Source of the DNA: Nocardiopsis alba DSM 43377
GTDB taxonomy: Bacteria > Actinomycetota > Actinomycetes > Streptosporangiales > Streptosporangiaceae
Length of the DNA: 64,000 nt
Assembly (NCBI RefSeq): GCF_000341225.1
Contig: NZ_ANAC01000019.1
Coordinates: 1-64,000, forward strand
Reading direction: 5' to 3'
Shown here one piece after another: positions 53,251 through 61,952 of this stretch. The position numbers were made by a program, and so were the translations under genes. Below the pieces are notes generated by a model. That model ran no database searches. It was not told the origin of the DNA and was given only the letters and a program-made list of their open reading frames with translations. Within the stretch, counting starts at the first letter, position 1. Every line of letters begins with the position of its first letter.

Positions 53251-54849
53251 ATGTTGATCGCCACCGACCTCGAACTGCGCGTCGGAGCCCGACTCCTGCT
53301 GGAACCGACGACCTTCCAGGTCGCGGCGGGGGACCGGATCGGTCTGGTCGGCCGCAACGGTGCGGGCAAGACCACCATGACCAAGGTGCTGGCGGGGGAG
53401 GGACTTCCCACCGGTGGGACGGTCACCACCTCGGGCACCATCGGCTACCTGCCCCAGGACCCGCGCACCGGCGACCTGAACGTGATCGCCAAGGACCGCG
53501 TCCTGTCGGCCCGGGGTATCGACGAGGCGCTCCGAGGTCTGCGCGAGGCCGAGAAGAAGATGGCCAGCGACCACGAGAAGACCAGGAACAAGGGGGTGCG
53601 CGCCTACGCCCGTTGGGAGGAGCGCCTCCACGTCCTGGGCGGGTACGCCGCCGAATCCGAGGCCGCCGCCATCGCCTCCAGTCTCGGTCTTCCGGATAAG
53701 GCGCTCTCCCAGCCCCTGCACACGCTCTCCGGTGGTCAGCGTCGTCGGGTCGAGTTGGCGCGCATCCTGTTCAGCGGGGCCGACACCCTGCTGCTGGACG
53801 AGCCCACCAACCACCTGGACGCCGACTCCATCGTGTGGCTGCGCGACTTCCTCAAGACCCATCAGGGCGGGCTCATCGTGATCAGTCACGACGTGGAGCT
53901 GGTCGACCAGGTGGTCAACAAGGTGTTCTACCTGGACGCCAACCGCAGCGTCATGGACATCTACAACATGGGCTGGAAGCAGTACCAGGTCCAGCGCGAG
54001 GACGACGAGCGTCGCCGCCGCCGTGAGCTGGCCAACGCCTCCAAGCAGGCGGACAACCTGCGTAAGCAGGCCGAGCGCTTCCGGTACAAGGCGACCAAGG
54101 CCCGCGCGGCCCAGCAGATGCTGAACCGGGCCGACAAACTGCTCGACGGGGTGCAGGGGACGCGCAAGGCCGACAAGGTGGCCAAGCTCCGGTTCCCGGA
54201 CCCGGCGCCCAGCGGTCGCACCCCGCTGATGGCCGAGGGGCTGTCCAAGTCCTACGGATCGCTGGAGATCTTCACCGGCGTCGACCTGGCCATCGACCGG
54301 GGCAGCCGGGTGGTCGTCCTCGGGCTGAACGGCGCGGGCAAGACGACCCTGCTCCGTCTGCTGGGCGGTGTGGAGGAACCCGACACGGGCCGTGTCGTGC
54401 CCGGACACGGACTCAAGATGGGCTACTACGCCCAGGAGCACGAGACCCTGGACGTGGGCCGCAGCGTTCTGGAGAACATGATGAGCGCGGCCCCGGATCT
54501 GCCGGAGGTCGAGGCGCGCAAGACGCTGGGTTCGTTCCTGTTCACCGGTGACGACGTGGACAAGCCCGCCGGTGTGCTCTCGGGTGGTGAGAAGACCCGG
54601 TTGGCGCTGGCCACCCTGGTGGTCTCCAGCGCCAACGTGCTGCTGCTGGACGAGCCCACCAACAACCTGGACCCGGCCAGCCGCGAGGAGATCCTGGCCG
54701 CGCTGCGCAACTACAAGGGCGCCATCGTACTGGTGACCCACGACGAGGGCGCGGTCGAGGCGTTGAGTCCCGAACGCGTCATCATGCTGCCGGACGGGGT
54801 TGAGGACATGTGGAACCCCGATTTCGAGGACCTCATCGCCCTGGCCTGA
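53251..54849 (+). CDS. ABC-F family ATPase (translation factor type)
   Basis: The 532-aa protein has two ABC domains and no membrane segments. The first has GLVGRNGAGKTT near 33-44, LSGGQRRRVELA and LLLDEPTNHLD; the second GLNGAGKTTLLRLLGG, LSGGEKTRLAL and LLLDEPTNNLDPAS. The linker between them is basic and helical (QREDDERRRRRELANASKQADNL). ABC-F proteins bind the ribosomal E site and adjust the peptidyl-transferase centre; some protect from antibiotics. This housekeeping actinobacterial type is usually followed by a small HTH gene, as here. ATG 53251 has GAGGAAG upstream. Confidence 0.93.
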   Translation: MLIATDLELRVGARLLLEPTTFQVAAGDRIGLVGRNGAGKTTMTKVLAGEGLPTGGTVTTSGTIGYLPQDPRTGDLNVIAKDRVLSARGIDEALRGLREAEKKMASDHEKTRNKGVRAYARWEERLHVLGGYAAESEAAAIASSLGLPDKALSQPLHTLSGGQRRRVELARILFSGADTLLLDEPTNHLDADSIVWLRDFLKTHQGGLIVISHDVELVDQVVNKVFYLDANRSVMDIYNMGWKQYQVQREDDERRRRRELANASKQADNLRKQAERFRYKATKARAAQQMLNRADKLLDGVQGTRKADKVAKLRFPDPAPSGRTPLMAEGLSKSYGSLEIFTGVDLAIDRGSRVVVLGLNGAGKTTLLRLLGGVEEPDTGRVVPGHGLKMGYYAQEHETLDVGRSVLENMMSAAPDLPEVEARKTLGSFLFTGDDVDKPAGVLSGGEKTRLALATLVVSSANVLLLDEPTNNLDPASREEILAALRNYKGAIVLVTHDEGAVEALSPERVIMLPDGVEDMWNPDFEDLIALA

Positions 54850-54866
54850 GTCGACGGCGGGATCAT

Positions 54867-54915
54867 GGGGAGGGTGGACGCTCGGCGTATCGCGAGGTTC
54901 ACCCTCCCCCTTTTT
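54867..54915 (+). terminator. Intrinsic terminator of ABC-F gene
   Basis: GGGGAGGGTG (54867-54876) pairs with CACCCTCCCC (54900-54909) and is followed by TTTTT at 54911-54915, one of the few classic T-tracts here. Confidence 0.85.
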
Positions 54916-55055
54916 CGGTCGGGGTTAGGGGTCTTCCGAAACGTGGGCCGACCGGCGCGGCGTTCGGTGAATGTGGCGGTGGGCGGGCGGCATGTCGGAT
55001 CATGGCGATGGTCCGGCCCGTACCCGAGGCCGGTGTCCCGAAAGAGGAGAAAGCC

Positions 55056-55262
55056 GTGAGTGACGAGTTGAGGAAGGGCGCCCGGGTCTCCGGGGAGAGT
55101 CGGGCGGAGCTGGCCGCCGAACTCAGGCGCCGCTATGACGAGGGCGAGAGCATCCGCTCCCTCGCCGCCGCCACCGGGCGCTCGTACGGGTTCGTGCATC
55201 GCCTGCTCGGTGAGACCGGTGTGGAGTTGAGGGGTCGGGGCGGAGCGACGCGCAAAGCCTGA
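55056..55262 (+). CDS. 68-aa helix-turn-helix protein
   Basis: The small basic protein has an N-terminal KGARVSGESRAELAAELRRRYDEG and a helix-turn-helix SIRSLAAATGRSYGFVHRLLGETGVELRGRGG, then a short basic tail. The compact HTH resembles the C-terminal DNA-binding region of Lsr2-like or Hin-type domains, with RGRGG suggesting minor-groove contact. It is conserved next to ABC-F genes in actinobacteria as I recall, with no known function. GAGGAG precedes GTG 55056 at good spacing. Confidence 0.75.
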   Translation: MSDELRKGARVSGESRAELAAELRRRYDEGESIRSLAAATGRSYGFVHRLLGETGVELRGRGGATRKA

Positions 55263-55281
55263 GCCCGATCGCGAGTTCGAG

Positions 55282-55296
55282 GTTACTCGCGAGTAG
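55282..55296. promoter_or_regulatory. Palindromic operator upstream of enoyl-CoA hydratase gene
   Basis: GTTACTCGCGAGTAG, with a perfect 12-bp core TACTCGCGAGTA, lies 34 bases before the ATG. It matches the fadAB site at 18582-18596 in 14 of 15 bases. Confidence 0.65.
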
Positions 55297-55330
55297 GGTC
55301 GGGGGTGTCGACGACCCGATGGAGGAACCC

Positions 55331-56173
55331 ATGACACAGGCCCCGCAGGAGACCGGAGTGACGGAACCGCCCGGCGAGGAGGAGCTGACCCGGGCGGGGC
55401 TGCGCCTCACGGTGGAGGGCGCCGTCGCCCGCATCACCATCAGCCGTCCCGAGCGCCGCAACGCGATGACCGGGCGGACCTGGACGACCCTGGCCCACAT
55501 CGGCCAGACCCTCCCCGAGGATGTCCGAATCGTCGTCATCGCCGGAGAGGGCGACATCTTCTCCGCCGGGATCGACCTCGGCATGTTCACCCCCGAAGGG
55601 GTCGAGGGCGAGCGTTCCATCATCGGGGGGCTCACCGACGGGTCCGCCGACGAGGCCGACCTGGACGCCTACATCGCCGAACTCCAGCAGGGCTTCCTGT
55701 GGCTGCGCCGCCCCGACCTGGTGACCATCGCCGCCGTGCGCGGGTACGCCATCGGCGCCGGTTTCCAGCTCGCGCTCTCCTGCGACCTGCGCGTCCTCGC
55801 CGACGACGCCGTCTTCTGCATGAAGGAGCCCGCCCTGGGGCTGGTCCCGGACCTCACCGGGACCAAGCCCCTGGTGGACATCGTCGGCGTCCACCGGGCC
55901 ACCGAGATCTGCCTGACCGCGCGCAAGGTCGGTGCGGAGGAGTCCCGCGAGCTCGGCCTGGCCGCCCTGGTCGTGGGCGTCGACGAACTGGAGGGGGCCG
56001 TCGACGACGCCGTCGCGGCGCTGCTCACGGTCGACCGCGGGGCGGCCACCGCCACCAAGGACCTCCTGCTCCAGGCCGAGGGCAACACGCTCGAAGAGCA
56101 GTGCGCGGCGGAACGGGCGGCCCAGGTGAAGCGGCTCACCACGCTGGCCAAGGCCATGGCGGCTCAGGCCTGA
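55331..56173 (+). CDS. Enoyl-CoA hydratase/isomerase family protein
   Basis: The 280-aa crotonase-fold protein has VARITISRPERRNAMTGRTW, the oxyanion-hole segments GDIFSAGIDLGMF and VRGYAIGAGFQLALSCDLRVLADDA, and KEPALGLVPDLTGT, where one catalytic Glu of the classic hydratase is replaced by Asp; substrate and exact reaction are therefore open. GGAGGA lies just before ATG 55331. The upstream palindrome links it to fadAB, so a role in fatty-acid degradation is the best guess. A hairpin follows the gene. Confidence 0.9.
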   Translation: MTQAPQETGVTEPPGEEELTRAGLRLTVEGAVARITISRPERRNAMTGRTWTTLAHIGQTLPEDVRIVVIAGEGDIFSAGIDLGMFTPEGVEGERSIIGGLTDGSADEADLDAYIAELQQGFLWLRRPDLVTIAAVRGYAIGAGFQLALSCDLRVLADDAVFCMKEPALGLVPDLTGTKPLVDIVGVHRATEICLTARKVGAEESRELGLAALVVGVDELEGAVDDAVAALLTVDRGAATATKDLLLQAEGNTLEEQCAAERAAQVKRLTTLAKAMAAQA

Positions 56174-56503
56174 CCCTCCTGACCTCGGGGAACGGGGTGG
56201 GGAGACCCGTATCACCGATGAAAAACACCCACCCCGTCCCCGATTCGCGGCGATCTCTAGTACGCTGCTGCAAGCGGTCGTTCAATATCGCGCGCATCCG
56301 AGCGCGCCGGACCGCCAAGACGCGGAGAGCGTGTCGACCCTGTCGACGTCACTCTTGACCCGAAGAGCACACGAACCCCACCTACGTCGGGGTCGCTTCC
56401 GCGTGTGATCAGGCGCGTTTGTGTGATTTCTTCGCTGGGTCCGTCGTGACCGTGTGGAGCCTTCCTCGAAACGCCGCCAAACGATGAGGAAGGTACACGT
56501 CAC
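56174..56503. other. 330-base intergenic region and leader of DEAD-box gene
   Basis: It holds a terminator-like hairpin (56192-56237) and then no recognised gene. A CTAGTACGCT stretch near 56258-56267 could contain a -10, which would give a leader of over 200 bases, usual for cold-regulated helicase mRNAs. Confidence 0.4.
56192..56237 (+). terminator. Terminator-like hairpin after enoyl-CoA hydratase gene
   Basis: ACGGGGTGGG (56192-56201) pairs with CCCACCCCGT (56228-56237) around a 26-base loop. Confidence 0.6.
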
Positions 56504-58093
56504 TTGACGACGGACACTGCCGTAACGCCTGCCTTCGACAGCCTGGGGCTTCCCAAGGACATCGTCGACGAGCTGGCCAAGAACGGTGTGACCACCCCGT
56601 TCCCGATCCAGGCCGCCACCATTCCCGACGCCATCGAGGGCCGCGACGTCCTCGGCTGCGGCCGGACCGGATCGGGCAAGACCCTGGCCTTCGGCCTGCC
56701 GGTCCTGATGCGCTGCGCCGAGCGCCGCGCCGCCTCCCACCGCCCGCGGGCCCTGATCCTGGTGCCCACCCGCGAACTCGCCCACCAGGTGCGCGACGCC
56801 CTGCGCGGCTACGCCCGCGTCGTGGGCGTGCGCGTCGGCGACGTCGTCGGAGGCAGCTCCTACACCCGCCAGATCAACGAACTGCGCCGCGGTGTCGACG
56901 TCCTCGTCGCCACCCCGGGCCGTCTGACCGACCTCATCGACCAGGGCGCCTGCGACCTGGGCGACGTGGAGATCTCGGTGCTGGACGAGGCCGACCAGAT
57001 GTGCGACATGGGCTTCATGCCGCAGGTCAGCGAGCTCCTCGACCAGGTGCACCCGGACGGGCAGACCCTGCTGTTCTCGGCCACGCTCGACGGTGACGTC
57101 GACAAGCTGGTCCGCAAGTACATGAACGAGCCGCGCACCCACTCCGTGGACCCGCCGGTCTCGCAGGTCACCACCATGGAGCACCACCTGCTCAAGGTGC
57201 TGCCCCGCGACAAGAACAAGATCGTCACCCAGATCGCCGCGCGCGAGGGTCGCACCATCCTGTTCGTGCGCAGCAAGTACCGCGCCGACACCATCAGCGA
57301 GCAGCTGATCGAGGCCGGCGTTCCCTGCGCCTCCCTGCACGGCGGCAAGACCCAGAGCGTGCGTACCCGCACCCTCGCCAAGTTCCGTGAGGGTCGCATC
57401 CAGGCCCTGGTCGCCACCGACGTCGCCGCCCGCGGCATCCACGTCGACGGCATCGACCTGGTCGTCAACGTCGACCTGCCCACCGGTCACAAGGACTACC
57501 TGCACCGCGGCGGTCGTACCGCCCGCGCCGGTTCCTCCGGCTCCGTGGTCTCCCTGGTCGCGCCCAACCAGCGCCGTATGGCCCGCCGTCTGCTCAGCGA
57601 CGCCGGTGTCGACGCCAAGCAGCACCTGGTCAACCCCGGTGACGAGCTGCTCACCCAGGTGACCGGGGCCAAGGAGCCCTCCTGGGAGCCGTGGATCGAG
57701 CCGCCGGAGCCCGAGCGTCCCCGTCGCGGCCGTGGCGGCCCCCGTCGTGGTGGCTACCGCGGTAACGGTGGCGGCTACCGTGGCGGTTACCGCGGTGACC
57801 GTCGCAACGACCGCGGTGAGGGCGGCTACCGCCGTGACGACCGTGGCGAGGGCGGCTACCGCGGCCGGCGCGACGACCGTTCCGAGGGCGGTCGCGACGA
57901 CCGCCGCGGCGGTTACGGCGAGCGCTCCGAGGGCGGTTACCGCGGTGGCGGCGAGCGTCGTGGCGGCGGTTACGGTGGTGAGCGTCGAGGCGGTTACCGA
58001 GGCGACTCCCGTGGTGGCTACCGCGGCGACCGTCGCGGTGGCGGTCCCCGTCGCGGCGACCGCTACGACTCCGCCCCCAGCGGCCGGAGCTGA
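56504..58093 (+). CDS. DEAD-box RNA helicase with RGG tail
   Basis: The 529-aa ATPase unwinds RNA. Motifs in order: PFPIQAATIP (Q), GCGRTGSGKT at 51-60 (I), PTRELAHQ (Ia), TPGRL (Ib), VLDEADQM near 160 (II), SATL (III), and HRGGRTARAG (VI, where HRIGRTGR is usual). From about residue 405 the tail is made of GGYRG, RRGGYRGD and DDRGEGG units, an RNA-binding RGG-like region. The start is TTG 56504 with GAGGAAGG ten bases upstream; no ATG or GTG is suitably placed. Members take part in ribosome assembly and cold adaptation. Confidence 0.93.
   Translation: MTTDTAVTPAFDSLGLPKDIVDELAKNGVTTPFPIQAATIPDAIEGRDVLGCGRTGSGKTLAFGLPVLMRCAERRAASHRPRALILVPTRELAHQVRDALRGYARVVGVRVGDVVGGSSYTRQINELRRGVDVLVATPGRLTDLIDQGACDLGDVEISVLDEADQMCDMGFMPQVSELLDQVHPDGQTLLFSATLDGDVDKLVRKYMNEPRTHSVDPPVSQVTTMEHHLLKVLPRDKNKIVTQIAAREGRTILFVRSKYRADTISEQLIEAGVPCASLHGGKTQSVRTRTLAKFREGRIQALVATDVAARGIHVDGIDLVVNVDLPTGHKDYLHRGGRTARAGSSGSVVSLVAPNQRRMARRLLSDAGVDAKQHLVNPGDELLTQVTGAKEPSWEPWIEPPEPERPRRGRGGPRRGGYRGNGGGYRGGYRGDRRNDRGEGGYRRDDRGEGGYRGRRDDRSEGGRDDRRGGYGERSEGGYRGGGERRGGGYGGERRGGYRGDSRGGYRGDRRGGGPRRGDRYDSAPSGRS
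57718..58074 (+). repeat. Gly/Arg-rich coding repeats in helicase tail
   Basis: Short units such as GGCTACCGCGGTGACCGT recur with variation over 350 bases, encoding GGYRGDR and GGYRG. They explain many spurious open frames on the other strand. Confidence 0.8.
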
Positions 58094-58108
58094 TCCAGAG
58101 CACGACAC

Positions 58109-58146
58109 GGAGGCCCGCTACCGGCGTTCGCCGGTAGCGGGCCTCC
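58109..58146 (+). terminator. 18-bp perfect terminator hairpin after DEAD-box gene
   Basis: Arms 58109-58126 and 58129-58146 are exact complements with TT between. It starts 15 bases after the helicase stop. Confidence 0.85.
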
Positions 58147-58287
58147 GGTCTGTCCGGGGTGAGGTGTTTACGTTCCTTTACCCCGTCTTCGCATGTCCTG
58201 GGTGCCCGGGAGTGCCGTCGGCGTGGACAGTTGGCGGGAAACCCCGAAGTCGCACTCGGGACCACCACGCCACCTGAAGGGGAACGC

Positions 58288-59841
58288 GTGACCGTCCTCA
58301 ACAACGCCCTCGTCGCCCTCAACGACACCTTCTGGGCGTACCTGGTCATCCCGCTATTGGTCATCCTGTCCGTCTACTTCACGGTGCGTTCGGGGCTCGT
58401 GCAGCTTCGACTCCTGCCGGACATGTTCCGGGTCATCCGGGGCAAGGCGGGCACCGCGCCCGACGGGGGCAAGGAGATCTCCCCCTTCCAGGCCTTCGCG
58501 ATCTCGGCGGCCGCGCGCGTGGGCACCGGCAACATCGTCGGTGTGGCCACGGCGATCATGCTGGGCGGGCCCGGCGCGGTGTTCTGGATGTGGCTCATGG
58601 CGACGGTGGTCTCGGGGGCCGCGTTCGTCGAGTCCACGCTCGCCCAGCTCTACAAGGTGCGGACCGATACCGGTTTCCGCGGCGGCCCCGCCTACTACAT
58701 GCTGCGCGGGCTCGGGCAGCGCTGGATGGGCGTCCTGTTCGCGGTGATCATCACCGTCACCTTCGGCTTCTTCTTCAACTCGGTCCAGGCCAACAGCATC
58801 TCCGGGGCCATCTCGACCTCCGCCGCCCAGTTCGGGGTCCCCACCGGATGGGTCCTGAACGCGGTGGTCGGTCTGCTGCTCGTGGCGCTGACCGGGATGG
58901 TCATCTTCGGCGGTGTCCGCCGTATCGCCTCGGTCGCCCAGGCCCTGGTCCCGCTGATGGCGATCATCTACATCCTGCTCGGCACGGCCGTGGTCATCCT
59001 CAACATCGGTGAGGTCCCCGGGATGATCGCCGACATCTTCGCCTCGGCCTTCGGCCTGCGCGAGATGGTGGCCGGCGGCGTCGGCGCCGCGATCGTCCAG
59101 GGTCTGCGACGCGGCATGTTCTCCAACGAGGCGGGTCTGGGTTCGGCGCCCAACGCCGGAGCGACCGCCTCGGTGTCCCACCCGGTCAAGCAGGGGCTGG
59201 TCCAGACCCTGGGCGTCTACTTCGACACCTGGCTGGTCTGCTCGGTGACCGCGTTCATCGTGCTCTTGAGCACCTCCGAGTTCGACGGGTCCAGGGGGCC
59301 GGAGGTCACGCAGTACGCGCTCCAGGCCAACCTCGGTGACTGGTCGATCCACGCTCTGACGATCATCCTGTTCCTGCTGGCCTACACGTCGCTGCTCGGC
59401 AACTACTACTACGGGGAGTCCAACCTCAGGTTCCTCGACGCCGCCCCCGAGCACGTGACGTACTTCCGTTCGGCCGTCCTGGTCTTCATCTTCCTCGGCA
59501 GTATCGCCCCGCTGACCCTGGTGTGGAACATCGCGGACGTGGCCATGGGCGTGATGGCGGTGGTCAACCTGGTCGCCCTGGCGCCGCTCTCGGGGATCGC
59601 CTTCCGCCTGCTGCGCGACTACAGCCGTCAGTTGCGCAATGGCCTGGACCCGCAGTTCACCCTGGCCAAGATGCCCGACCTCCAGAACGTGGAGGCCTGG
59701 GGCCCGGTCGAGGGCGGTCTGCTGGAGGACCAGCCCCGCGAGGAGGGGGCCGCTCCCTCCGACCCGGGCGCCGAGATCACCCCCGAGGAGGGTGAGGGTC
59801 CCGAGGGGCCGGGCCGTCCGAACGGCTCCTCGAACGACTGA
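58288..59841 (+). CDS. AGCS-family sodium:alanine/glycine symporter
   Basis: The 517-aa transporter brings alanine or glycine into the cell with Na+ or H+. About eleven helices are visible; ISAAARVGTGNIVGVATAIMLGGPGAVFWMW and GLRRGMFSNEAGLGSAPNAGATA are the diagnostic motifs of the family. The C-terminal 60 residues are acidic and Pro-rich. GTG 58288 has AAGGGGAA upstream; the longer frame starting earlier overlaps the hairpin region and lacks similarity. It stands alone between two strong terminators. Confidence 0.94.
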   Translation: MTVLNNALVALNDTFWAYLVIPLLVILSVYFTVRSGLVQLRLLPDMFRVIRGKAGTAPDGGKEISPFQAFAISAAARVGTGNIVGVATAIMLGGPGAVFWMWLMATVVSGAAFVESTLAQLYKVRTDTGFRGGPAYYMLRGLGQRWMGVLFAVIITVTFGFFFNSVQANSISGAISTSAAQFGVPTGWVLNAVVGLLLVALTGMVIFGGVRRIASVAQALVPLMAIIYILLGTAVVILNIGEVPGMIADIFASAFGLREMVAGGVGAAIVQGLRRGMFSNEAGLGSAPNAGATASVSHPVKQGLVQTLGVYFDTWLVCSVTAFIVLLSTSEFDGSRGPEVTQYALQANLGDWSIHALTIILFLLAYTSLLGNYYYGESNLRFLDAAPEHVTYFRSAVLVFIFLGSIAPLTLVWNIADVAMGVMAVVNLVALAPLSGIAFRLLRDYSRQLRNGLDPQFTLAKMPDLQNVEAWGPVEGGLLEDQPREEGAAPSDPGAEITPEEGEGPEGPGRPNGSSND

Positions 59842-59860
59842 CGCGCACACCACCGAAAAG

Positions 59861-59899
59861 GGGGCGGGGCCGTGGGGAGACGACCCACGGCCCCGCCCC
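59861..59899 (+). terminator. 16-bp terminator hairpin after AGCS gene
   Basis: GGGGCGGGGCCGTGGG (59861-59876) pairs exactly with 59884-59899, followed by TTCCCTT. Confidence 0.85.
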
Positions 59900-59950
59900 T
59901 TCCCTTGTGGTAGATAGGGCGGAACGAGGTGGAACCTCTCATGGTGCAAA

Positions 59951-59973
59951 CGAAAACTGTTTTCGGTTACCAT
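59951..59973 (+). promoter_or_regulatory. Zur-like box and -10 of permease/YcgQ operon
   Basis: CGAAAAC-T-GTTTTCG (59951-59965) is a perfect palindrome whose GAAAAC...GTTTTC core agrees with actinobacterial Zur sites. A -10-like TACCAT (59968-59973) follows directly, so a bound repressor would cover the promoter. The GTG of the first gene is 38 bases after the -10. Confidence 0.65.
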
Positions 59974-60010
59974 TCGTGGAGTTCCCGAACACACCCCACG
60001 GAGTACCCCT

Positions 60011-61081
60011 GTGTCCGAACGGACCACCCACGACTCCGCCCCGTCCTCCTCGCTCGGCGACTCGATCGCCGTCGGCTGGGACGACCGCGGAGACGAGTTG
60101 CCCCCGGCAGATTGGGGCAGGCGGGCCGGCTCGCGCCGAACCGGCACCGTATGGCTCTTCGCCCTCCTCATCACCGCGATGGCCTTCGGACACGCCTGGT
60201 TGTCCGACGAGCTGACCGGGCCGGCCTTCCTGGCCTGGGCGACCATCTTCACCGCGATCAGCTTCCAGGCGCTGCCCTTCCTGGTCTTCGGTGTGGCCCT
60301 GTCCGCCGCGCTGGTCGCGTTCGTCCCCACCTCGTTCTACCGCCGGTTCATCCCGAGCAGTCCGAGCCGGGCGGTCCCCGTCGCCGGGGTCTCCGGGGCC
60401 CTGCTGCCCGGTTGTGAGTGCGCCTCGGTGCCCATCGCGGGGAGCCTCATCAGTCGAGGGGTGGCGCCCGCCGCGGCGCTCACCTTCCTGTTGGCGGCGC
60501 CCGCCATCAACCCGATCGTCATGATCGCGACCGCGGTGGCCTTCGCCGGTCAGCCCGAGATGGTGCTGGCCCGCTTCGTCGCCTCTCTGCTGGCCTCGGT
60601 GGTCATCGGTTGGATCTGGGTGCGTTTCGGGCGCGCGGACTGGCTGCGCCTGCCCTCGCGTCCCACCACCCCCGGAGCGTCGAAGTGGCGGGTCTTCCGC
60701 GAGTCGATGCTGCACGACATCATGCACGCGGGCGGATACCTGGTGGTGGGCGCGGTGGCCGCCGCCACCCTCAACGTGATGGTCCCCCGGGAGTGGCTGT
60801 TGACGGTGGCCGGGATGCCGATCGTCTCGGTCCTGGTGCTCGCTCTGTTGGCCATCCTGCTGTCGATCTGTTCGGAGGCCGACGCCTTCGTCGCGGTCAG
60901 CCTCACCGACTTCTCGCCCACCGCCAAGCTCGCGTTCATGGTCATCGGACCCATCGTCGACCTCAAGCTCATCGCGATGCAGGCCGGTGTGTTCGGCTGG
61001 CGGTTCGTCGCCCGCTTCATCCCTCTCTGTCTCGTGGTCGGTCTGGCCTCCACGTTCCTGATCGGAGGCGTCCTGCTGTGA
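60011..61081 (+). CDS. DUF318-type permease (YcgR-like), probable zinc-related
   Basis: The 356-aa protein has about eight helices and belongs to the permease family containing B. subtilis YcgR. PGCECASVP at 133-141, with Cys135 and Cys137 in a membrane helix, and LLSICSEADAFVAVSL near the other half are the conserved Cys motifs, suggesting metal or thiol handling. CGGAG precedes GTG 60011. The Zur-like box upstream and the coupled YcgQ-like gene point to zinc homeostasis; transport itself has not been shown for this family as far as I know. Confidence 0.87.
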   Translation: MSERTTHDSAPSSSLGDSIAVGWDDRGDELPPADWGRRAGSRRTGTVWLFALLITAMAFGHAWLSDELTGPAFLAWATIFTAISFQALPFLVFGVALSAALVAFVPTSFYRRFIPSSPSRAVPVAGVSGALLPGCECASVPIAGSLISRGVAPAAALTFLLAAPAINPIVMIATAVAFAGQPEMVLARFVASLLASVVIGWIWVRFGRADWLRLPSRPTTPGASKWRVFRESMLHDIMHAGGYLVVGAVAAATLNVMVPREWLLTVAGMPIVSVLVLALLAILLSICSEADAFVAVSLTDFSPTAKLAFMVIGPIVDLKLIAMQAGVFGWRFVARFIPLCLVVGLASTFLIGGVLL

Positions 61082-61857
61082 ACCGCATCGCCCAAGGGCT
61101 CACCCTGGTCCTGCTCGGAGCCGCCGCGCTGACCAGCACCGTCCCCACCGACCTGTACCTGAACTGGGTCAAGGCCGGTTTCGGTCCGTTCCTGATCGCG
61201 GCCGGCGTGGTCATGGTGGTCCTCGGAGTCCTGGTCATCGCCTCCGAACTGCGCGGCGAACGCCACGACGCGGAGGAGGCCGACGAGGGGCCCGAGCACG
61301 CGGAGCACCACGAGGGCCACGGACACGACCACGCGCGGGCCCCCAGGGTGGCCTGGCTGCTCCTGCTCCCGGTGATCGCCGTCTTCGTGGTCGCCCCTCC
61401 GGCCCTGGGCGCCTACACGGTGGAGAGCACCGGGGCCTCCTCCGGGCCACCGCCCAGGACCGAACGTTCCACCTCCTCTCCCTTCGGCGACGGTCTGGAG
61501 GAGGCCGGCCCGAACGAGGTCACGCGGCTCGCCATCCGGGAGTTCGTGCTGCGGGCCTGGATCGACGAGGAACGCGAACTGGCCGGACGCCGGGTCGAGC
61601 TGGTGGGGTTCGCCGTCCCCGAGGAGGAGGGCGGGGACGGTTGGTACCTGGCCCGCCTCCAGATGTCCTGTTGCGCCGCCGACGCGGTGGTCAACAAGGT
61701 CCTCATCACCGACCGACCCGCCCCCGAGACCGATACCTGGTGGCGGGTGCGGGGGACGTGGGTCGAGCCCGAAGGGGACCTGTACGACGTCTCCCGACAC
61801 GAGTTCTCCATCGACGAGATGGAGGAGGTCACCGACCCTCCCGACCCCTACGAGTGA
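61078..61857 (+). CDS. TIGR03943/YcgQ-like membrane protein
   Basis: The 259-aa protein has two N-terminal helices, a cytosolic or external His-rich loop (EHAEHHEGHGHDHAR, seven His), another helix, and an extracytoplasmic domain with MSCCAADAVVN that holds two conserved Cys. The YcgR/YcgQ pair is Zur-controlled in B. subtilis and the His and Cys clusters suit zinc binding. GTG 61078 overlaps the permease stop as GTGA with GGAGG upstream, so production is coupled one-to-one with the permease. Together they probably form one membrane complex. Confidence 0.87.
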   Translation: MNRIAQGLTLVLLGAAALTSTVPTDLYLNWVKAGFGPFLIAAGVVMVVLGVLVIASELRGERHDAEEADEGPEHAEHHEGHGHDHARAPRVAWLLLLPVIAVFVVAPPALGAYTVESTGASSGPPPRTERSTSSPFGDGLEEAGPNEVTRLAIREFVLRAWIDEERELAGRRVELVGFAVPEEEGGDGWYLARLQMSCCAADAVVNKVLITDRPAPETDTWWRVRGTWVEPEGDLYDVSRHEFSIDEMEEVTDPPDPYE

Positions 61858-61937
61858 CCGTTGGGCGGTCGGAGACCCGGGGGAGGTCCTCGGCCGCCAC
61901 ACCGTGACCAAATCCCCACTATGGGACGGCCCTGAGT

Positions 61938-61952
61938 GACAATAGGTCCGTG
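61938..61952 (+). promoter_or_regulatory. Possible leaderless promoter of histidine kinase gene
   Basis: GACAAT (61938-61943) lies six bases before GTG 61950, as expected for a transcript beginning at the start codon. An AGG at 61944 is too near to be a normal ribosome site. Confidence 0.35.

Noticed and set aside
56282-58108. 608-codon minus-strand frame rich in Ala, Thr and Val
   Set aside because: Complement of the DEAD-box gene; the long Ala/Thr/Val run comes from the RGG tail read backwards.
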